Positions 7,168 to 12,253 of a DNA stretch of 12,253 bases are shown piece by piece. Under the pieces are notes generated by a model. That model worked only from the letters and a program-made list of their open reading frames with translations. It had not been told where the DNA came from and ran no database searches. How positions within the stretch are numbered: the first letter of the stretch is position 1; every line of letters begins with the position of its first letter. The translations under genes and the position numbers were made by a program. Source of the stretch: Planctomycetota bacterium (GTDB taxonomy: Bacteria > Planctomycetota > Phycisphaerae > WQYP01). The DNA lies in NCBI GenBank assembly GCA_021805585.1, contig JAJZEY010000265.1:1-12253 (forward strand), in the 5' to 3' direction.

Positions 7168-9540
7168 TCAGGCCTGCCTGCGTTTGCGACGTACCGCAAT
7201 CAGAGCCATACCGCCGATGACGGTCAGCAGAAGCGTAGTCGGCTCCGGAACGCTGGTATAGTTAATTGTTCCAGGATCAAAAGTCACCGACAGACCCGTG
7301 GTGGCATTAAATTCATTGAAGCTGAAATCAAGCGAGCTGGTGGTAATATCGGCCGGCGTAATAATGTCACCCAGATTCCACGTGCCACCGGGATTGTAAA
7401 ATCCGCCTGTGGCAAAACCGCCAAACACACCATCCAGGGCGGTGGGGCCCCGGGCATGAAGCCCGGTGCCGAAGTTCGGCAGATCCGTAAGATTCGTGTA
7501 GCTTAGACCGCCGGTTGTGGAGGTGATTTCCCATGCATAGAACTGCGCGCTGGGGTTGCTGAACACCAGCGTGGCGTTGCCGGTGGTTTTGTTCACCGTG
7601 AGGGTCACATCGGTTATCGCCGGTGCGTTGCCCGCCGGAATGGCGGATATCAGCATCCGCGGGGTGGTCTGCGTGTTGTGCGTGATCAGCGGAGCGGAAG
7701 GCGGCGGGCCGGACTCGGCCACTCCCACGTTGTTGTACACAGTGGACAGGTCGCCCAGGGTCACGCTGCCCGCACCGGCAAAATCACCCTGACTCCATGT
7801 GGCACCCGATGTGATGCCCACATTATTGTAAACCGTGGAAAGGTCGCTTAGCCCAACGGAACCTTTTCCGGTGGTGTCGCCGGGAATTCTCTGCATGACC
7901 GCAAAGTTGCCCGCGCCATTATTCACGACCGCCCAGACCGTGTCATTGGCGGTGTTAACACCATAGGAGCCGAGCGTATTTTCGGTGGCAGGATTGTAGG
8001 CACCGGTATATTCGGTGGGAGTGCCGCCGGTGTTGCCGAAGTCGGCTGCCTGATAAATGGCGCTGTTGTTCCAGGCCAATACCGGACTGTTGCCGCCGTT
8101 GCTGACGGAACCCGGGTTGTAGCTCATCTGCACCACGTGCGTATCGGCACCGGTACCGCTGATATTGGCCACATCGCTGACGACGCTGGTGTTGGCGGTC
8201 GGGGCGTTGGCAAAATCCACGGACAGGGTTGTGGCCGCGCTGGCGGTTCCACCGAGGAACTGCACAGTGGTCTGTTGGCTGCCGGTTTCATTGGCGCGCT
8301 GGATGCTGTAGCTGTTGTAGGATTCACCCGCCAGGATCGCCGCCGAATTGGCAATTCCGGCATGGCCTTTGTTGCCGGTTACGTCGGCGGTCAAAATATA
8401 GTTTTGCGTGCCCAGATCGTTGGCCTTGGCTCCGGCAACGGCGTTGCCATCCAGACCGGTGGCGGAATTTTCCGCGGTTACGCCATTAATCTGGACCTGG
8501 TATTGGCCATTGAGCAAAACCGGCTGCAATGTACTGCCGGGTGTGAAGTCGGCGGCATTTACGCTTTGGCCGTCGCCAATCGTGGGTTTGGCGGCCAGGG
8601 CCGGATCCAGCGTCCAGTCGCCGGCATATTGTGTATTGGCCGCATCAATGCCGGTCGGCGCGGCGGTGATAACCGCGGCATCACGCAAGCCGATGTCGTT
8701 ACCCGGTGCATAATTTGCGGTATGCGGGGCATTCTGGAGCTGCGCATAAAAAGAAGTTGGGGCCGCACCGGTGGTGCCGTTGTTGGCGGTGGACTGGGCA
8801 TCCTGAAGTTGCGCCTGCTGATAGATGTTTCCGATCACATAAATTCGTCCGGTCGGATTTTGCGCTGCGCCTGTTGCCGAATCCAGCTGGGTTAAGCCAA
8901 AGGAGGCATAACCAATGTAATATTTGGCATTGACATAACCGCCGCCGACGGTGTCGGTTCCCGGAACAAAATATGTGACGCTGCGAGTGGCGGTTTCGTT
9001 TCCCGGATCGCTGGCGTTAGTGGTACTGCCAAAAGTGGTACTGGCATTATTGGGGTCCGCCGCCATGGTGATATAGCTGTTATCGCCGTAAGGGCTGCTT
9101 TGCAGCAGACCGGGCGCGGTCTGGGATCCGGTGGGGGCGGCAATAGCGGTGCTGCCCGCAAGCTCCACGGTGGTTAAACTGTTGGGTGTATAATCAGCCA
9201 CACCGGAAGCGGAGTTGGTGGTGGTCAATTGAACATTTTGTGGTGTCACCTGGTTAATTAAAGTGGAGCCGGCCGGAATAAGGATGTTTCCAAAATTAAC
9301 CCCCGCCGAACCACCGGCATTATTAATAAACCGGTTCGCCACCACCTGATTGGCCGAAATGGTGACGGTCAACGGCGACTGATTCGGGTTGCTGTGATTG
9401 ACTACTTCAACCGTTGCGGTGGCCGGATCCTGGCTCAATGCCGGAGGCGTCAATTCCAACGAAAATGGTGGTGGTGGCACCGGGGCCCAGTGGATCGGTA
9501 CCCGACGATCCCACCCCGTTGCCTTCAGGGTTAGCGGCAT
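7168..9540 (-). pseudogene. PEP-CTERM/dockerin-like protein, 3' part of a frameshifted gene
   Basis: This frame encodes the bulk of an extracellular protein rich in Asn, Thr, Gly, Ala and Ser. It ends in a PEP-CTERM sorting tail: SVPEPTTLLL, a hydrophobic segment, then RRKRRQA (residues 763-790). In the known system this tail is processed by an exosortase, which is not in the window. Residues 554-606 are two 22-residue dockerin-like repeats (GDTTGKGSVGLSDLSTVYNNVG and GDFAGAGSVTLGDLSTVYNNVG) joined by a 9-residue linker. The ATG at 9540 has no Shine-Dalgarno and the first ~25 residues (MPLTLKATGWDRRVPIHW) look out of frame. The protein has no signal peptide of its own although PEP-CTERM proteins need one. 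It is therefore read as the continuation of the 9407-10435 frame. From about 9461 downward the sequence reads naturally (SLELTPPALSQDPATATVEVV). Whether the break is real, programmed or a sequencing error is unresolved. Confidence 0.85.
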
Positions 9541-10435
9541 TCACGTTGGCCGGTTGGCCGATCACGCCATAGGTGGCCGAGTCCTGGCCGCTGGCGGAAG
9601 AGTTGGTCAAGGTAAGCGCACCGGTGGCGGGGGTGGAATTTACAATTCGGTTAAATGTAACGGTTGAATTTGGCAGCGACAGCAGGGCGTCCGAAGGCGG
9701 AGCGCTGGCGGTCGTGCCGGTGATGGTAAGCTGCGGAGCAAACAACGGCGGGGTGCCGGACGGATCACTTTGGCTGCCCTGATAGTCCGCCGCGGTGGAA
9801 CCGCTGCCCGGTGTGGCCAGAATACGAATATCGCCAAAACTGTTGATTTGGCTGGAAAGATAGGTGCTTAACGCCGTGGGAATGCCGCTGAAATTGTATT
9901 GAAACTGATAGCCTGCGGAGGCAACTCCGGCATTCGTTTCCAGTCCCGGGGTGTAGGTTTCGGTACCTAAAAGAAACAGTTTTCCGTTGGGGTTGGATGC
10001 GGAATACAACGAGCCCGCCGGGGCGGCGCCACCGTAGGCCGCCCCGGATGTGTACGCGGCGGAACTTAAAGAATTGGTGTTCTCCGTGATATAAAAATTA
10101 ACCGGTCCGGCTGCGGCGAAATATTCATCTTTGTCGGTCAGGTTTAAGCCTAATCCGGACACGTTGACCAGGTTGATGCCCGCAGGGACACCCAGATTCG
10201 ACGCATTAAAATCCATAACTCCATAGTTGGCGTAATATCCGCTGCTGGATCCCTCCGCGGTGATGCGTGATGCGCCGGAACTTGGCCCGCCGCCGCGAAC
10301 GTTGGTGATGGTTGAAGTGCTGCTGATGTAGCTGGCATTTGCGGCGATCGCCGACTTCGCCGGCGTGCCAAAGGCGGCCATGGCCGCCGCCGCCAGGATA
10401 CCCGATGTTTTTGTGAATCCGTTTAATTTAAACAT
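9407..10435 (-). pseudogene. PEP-CTERM protein, 5' part (signal peptide and N-terminal domains) of the frameshifted gene
   Basis: The start is the ATG at 10435, backed by a perfect AGGAGG 6 nt upstream; a GTG further up (10507) in the same frame is rejected. The 342-residue frame opens with a Sec signal peptide (MFKLNGFTKTSGILAAAAMAAFGTPAKSAIA), with a likely cut after an Ala near residue 28-32. A beta-rich region follows (YGVMDFNASNLGV...PVNFYITENTN). Residues around 245-290 (LSLPNSTVTFNRIVNSTPATGALTLTNSSASGQDSATYGV) resemble the repeated beta-sandwich stretches of bacterial surface proteins. After GATTTI the frame reads into an unlike tail (FVGIDASGIEPGSGHRNG) and stops at 9407. It lacks any anchor, while the overlapping 3' frame has the anchor but no signal, so the two are one gene of about 1,100 codons. 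Confidence 0.85.
9462..9465 (-). other. Inferred frameshift point (run of four A on + strand)
   Basis: Going from the 5' frame to the 3' frame requires skipping one base. Dropping one T from the minus-strand TTTT here gives GATTTISLELTPPALSQDPATATVEVV without a stop or an odd residue, and the 22-residue unnatural tail of the 5' frame disappears. A C run at 9481-9490 is a less good alternative because it would leave VPPPPF in the product. Confidence 0.6.
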
Positions 10436-10441
10436 GGAAAA

Positions 10442-10447
10442 CCTCCT
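10442..10447 (-). promoter_or_regulatory. Ribosome binding site deciding the PEP-CTERM protein start
   Basis: The minus strand reads AGGAGG 6 nt before the ATG at 10435, the best Shine-Dalgarno in the window. It fixes the start at the signal peptide and excludes the upstream GTG. Confidence 0.9.
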
Positions 10448-10492
10448 AAAACGCAGGGGCGCAAAACGTTTTGGCCGTCGGCATTCGCCGAC
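10448..10492 (-). promoter_or_regulatory. Structured 5' leader of the PEP-CTERM gene
   Basis: Read on the minus strand, a perfect 6-bp hairpin GTCGGC-GAAT-GCCGAC (10492-10477) comes first, then a 12-bp palindrome CAAAACGTTTTG (10473-10462), then CGTTTT directly touching AGGAGG. The AAAACG of the palindrome can pair either with its own second half or with the CGTTTT next to the ribosome binding site. This is a layout seen in switching leaders. It matches no riboswitch class I know, including the cyclic-di-GMP type. Confidence 0.4.
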
Positions 10493-10794
10493 TGAAAGCC
10501 ATTGCACTGGTCAAGCTGAAGTTTATCGCTTCGAAATAAAGAGTTGGGCAGCATCACGATATGTTTTCGTGAAGTTCTACAGGCGGTGCCTGTCTTGGCG
10601 CAACGCCGGCGGACTATGGCTGGGCGGGGCTATCAGCGTTTTAACCAGCCTGCAACGCGCTGTTAATGTTGCGCGGCCAAAATATTCGTCAACCGTGCGT
10701 GCGGCCCGGACGCGACTTGCCGGGCGCGCCGGCATGCAATAATTTCAGTCAGCAAACTGGCCCGGATAATGGCGCGATTTGCGGAGGTGGCACA

Positions 10795-11274
10795 ATGCCC
10801 GATCAATTTGAAGAATGGTTGCATAGTGGACCGGGGCGAATAACGGTGATCACTGTTCTGATTATCACGCTGGCCGCCGGGGCCTGGACGATGCAGCGCT
10901 ATTTTGGTCCCGATTCCGCCAAGCGGTTTTCCGATAACCCGTTATTTATCGATTCGGTAACCGGAAAAGCCTTCCACTATGACCTTAAAACAGGCGATAC
11001 CATCCCCGTGATGTCTCCATTTACCGGGCATAACACGGGCTATCCGGCCGCATTTTCCTACTGGAGCCGGGGGGGTCGTATTTTGCGCCGCCCCGAGCCG
11101 GTATTGCTTAACAGCTGGCTGGGAAAGGCAGGGCCTACCTTTGCGCCGCTTTCCGGACGCATGGTCACGGCGCATGAAAAGCCGCCGCGGCCCGGTTCGC
11201 CGCCGCCGCCCACCCGAGCGCAATATGAAAAATGGTTGCATCGCGATCGCGTTGCCTCCGTCGGTGGCTCATAA
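10795..11274 (+). CDS. Small single-pass membrane protein, function unknown
   Basis: I do not recognise a family. The ATG at 10795 follows GGAGG at 10783-10787 (7-nt spacing); the frame is open further upstream, but without a comparable start. The 159-residue protein has a short N-terminal tail, one membrane segment at about 15-33 (ITVITVLIITLAAGAW) and then a soluble domain. This includes FIDSVTGKAFHYDLKTGDTIPVMSPFTGHNTGYPAAFSYW (51-90) and PVLLNSWLGKAGPTFAP (102-118). A proline-rich stretch (PPRPGSPPPPT, 130-140) precedes a short C-terminal helix (RAQYEKWLHR). There is no signal-peptidase motif, so it probably stays anchored. It starts 46 bp ahead of a prepilin-like gene on the same strand, so the two may be co-transcribed and the protein may act in the same export or pilus-like process. 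Confidence 0.8.
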   Translation: MPDQFEEWLHSGPGRITVITVLIITLAAGAWTMQRYFGPDSAKRFSDNPLFIDSVTGKAFHYDLKTGDTIPVMSPFTGHNTGYPAAFSYWSRGGRILRRPEPVLLNSWLGKAGPTFAPLSGRMVTAHEKPPRPGSPPPPTRAQYEKWLHRDRVASVGGS

Positions 11275-11320
11275 GGAACAGCGTAATTGCCGCGGTCTGA
11301 TTTAATAAGGAGTAGCGACT

Positions 11321-12253
11321 ATGAACATGAAAAAGAAGCTGGAGGATACGACCGGGAATAACTTTTCGCTCCAAGATGGCCGGCAGCGGAAAGTTTTCCG
11401 GAGGGCAAGCCGCGGATCGGGAACAGGCGGCTTTACCCTCATTGAATTGCTGGTGGTTATATCGATTATCGCCCTGCTTATCGCGCTGTTGCTGCCGGCT
11501 TTGGCGGAGGCCAAACGGGAAGCCGAAGCGGTGGCCTGCGCCGCCAATTTGCATTCCATCGGACAAGCTTTGGAGGAATATGCCGCGCAATGGCAGGATG
11601 CCATTCCGGGCAGCCCGGCCACCAGCGGGGACTTTTTCTGGTCCAATATCGACAGCGGCGCGCATGGGTCCTATTCCGAATATGATTATCCCAATCTCTG
11701 CACCGAATATGACTGGATGACGCCGCTGGCCGATGAAATGGGTCATCGGTTCGTCTGCTCGAACACCGCCGACATACGCGCGGCGAGCAAGCCGGACCGG
11801 CTGTCGCGATTTGAATTTCTACGCGCCTATCCGGCTTTTATCTGCCCATCCAATAATTTACTGGCGGTGCCTTATTCCAGCTCATCGATCCAGCCTCCGG
11901 TAGGTCCCATGTTATCGTATTGTGCCGCCGGGCTTTTTCTGCTCGACCCGCAGGCCACCGGCAATTCCACCTGCGGCTTTCCGTATGTTCAGGTTCCCGG
12001 AAACTACCGGCCGGCGATTGAAGATGTGGGGCAACCCGCGATGAAGTGCTTTTGTGCCGACGGCGCCGCCTATTCGCTGACCAATCAGTCGCCGGATGTT
12101 GATCTGACAACCACGGAAAATATCGACGGGAGCGCCTTTGCCGATGAGGGTGCGTTTTCGTGGTATTCGGATTCCTGGAATCGGGATATGGCCCCGGGCA
12201 ATTCCAGCGGCGGGTTCAAACGCTCCACCGGCTCGGTGGATGCGCGTGAATAT
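11321..12253 (+). CDS. Prepilin-type (type II pseudopilin-like) protein, 3' end beyond the window
   Basis: This frame runs open from the ATG at 11321 to the window end (311 codons seen). AAGGAG lies 8 nt before the start. After an unusually long, basic leader of 37 residues comes the prepilin cleavage and methylation motif [26 protein letters not shown]. Cleavage is expected between G37 and F38, with the conserved Glu at +5 (E42). The motif continues into the typical helix [30 protein letters not shown]. The remaining domain (residues 90-311) is globular, with several Cys residues and [17 protein letters not shown] and [16 protein letters not shown] segments. Such leader-bearing proteins are abundant in planctomycetes, where most are of unknown role. 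The protein is presumably processed by a prepilin peptidase and placed in the envelope. The C-terminus cannot be judged here. Confidence 0.92.
   Translation, partial: MNMKKKLEDTTGNNFSLQDGRQRKVFRRASRGSGTGGFTLIELLVVISIIALLIALLLPALAEAKREAEAVACAANLHSIGQALEEYAAQWQDAIPGSPATSGDFFWSNIDSGAHGSYSEYDYPNLCTEYDWMTPLADEMGHRFVCSNTADIRAASKPDRLSRFEFLRAYPAFICPSNNLLAVPYSSSSIQPPVGPMLSYCAAGLFLLDPQATGNSTCGFPYVQVPGNYRPAIEDVGQPAMKCFCADGAAYSLTNQSPDVDLTTTENIDGSAFADEGAFSWYSDSWNRDMAPGNSSGGFKRSTGSVDAREY

Larger units (their letters stand above)
10436..10794. other. Divergent intergenic region
   Basis: This 359-bp region drives genes in both directions. Besides the leader next to the minus-strand gene it holds two adjacent hairpins, ACAGGC/GCCTGT (10579-10593) and GGCG/CGCC (10597-10607), and a GCCGG/CCGGC hairpin (10719-10733). 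A TTGACG on the minus strand (about 10694-10689) could be a -35, but no matching -10 is convincing. No gene is seen. Confidence 0.55.

Noticed and set aside
8137..8895. 252-codon plus-strand frame opposite the PEP-CTERM gene
   Set aside because: It is antisense to a long, well-supported surface protein; its glycine-rich product is a shadow of the low-complexity coding sequence.
10436..10507. Upstream GTG extension of the signal-peptide protein
   Set aside because: It would place 24 charged residues ahead of the signal peptide and ignore a perfect AGGAGG 6 nt before the ATG at 10435.
10448..10560. Cyclic-di-GMP (GEMM) riboswitch upstream of the PEP-CTERM gene
   Set aside because: The conserved GGCAAACC-type and GACGCAAAGCC-type blocks and the receptor hairpin are not present in order.

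Overview
The window looks like a planctomycete chromosome segment, most likely from the Phycisphaerae or a close relative. This is an inference from several traits: a PEP-CTERM surface protein with a dockerin-like doublet, a prepilin-like protein with the [20 protein letters not shown] leader, large intergenic spaces filled with short GC-rich palindromes, and a moderately GC-rich housekeeping block. No 16S rRNA or other taxonomic marker is present, so the assignment is not proven.

Layout. Positions 1-1370 hold no convincing gene. They carry two copies of a dispersed repeat of about 175 bp, a large imperfect inverted repeat built from ATCCGCG-type units, and two small tandem repeats. Positions 1371-6712 hold four plus-strand housekeeping genes: dapB (lysine/diaminopimelate), murA (peptidoglycan precursor), hom (homoserine dehydrogenase with ACT domain) and an ApgM-family alkaline-phosphatase-superfamily protein. 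dapB and murA are 123 bp apart. hom and the apgM-like gene are 28 bp apart and look co-transcribed. The 610-bp gap between murA and hom holds a probable hairpin terminator, a 14-bp palindrome and a cluster of five short hairpins. A third, 3'-truncated copy of the dispersed repeat starts a few bases after the apgM-like stop codon.

Positions 7168-10435 on the minus strand encode one large secreted PEP-CTERM protein that is split by a frameshift. The 5' part has the Shine-Dalgarno, start and signal peptide. The 3' part has the dockerin-like doublet and the PEP-CTERM anchor but no start of its own. The best junction is a four-base A run at 9462-9465, where removing one base restores a continuous protein of about 1,100 residues. 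A hairpin with a short T tract follows the gene. Its leader has a hairpin and a palindrome next to the ribosome binding site.

Divergently, positions 10795-12253 encode a small single-pass membrane protein of unknown function, then a prepilin-like (type II pseudopilin leader) protein that runs off the window end.

How the genes work together. DapB commits aspartate semialdehyde-derived carbon to diaminopimelate, and MurA starts muramic acid synthesis, so the pair implies peptidoglycan synthesis. Hom takes the other branch of the aspartate pathway to homoserine. Its partner may be the next enzyme (a non-canonical homoserine kinase) rather than a glycolytic mutase. The right half is devoted to cell-surface and exported proteins. 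I found no defence system, CRISPR array, transposase, tRNA or rRNA.
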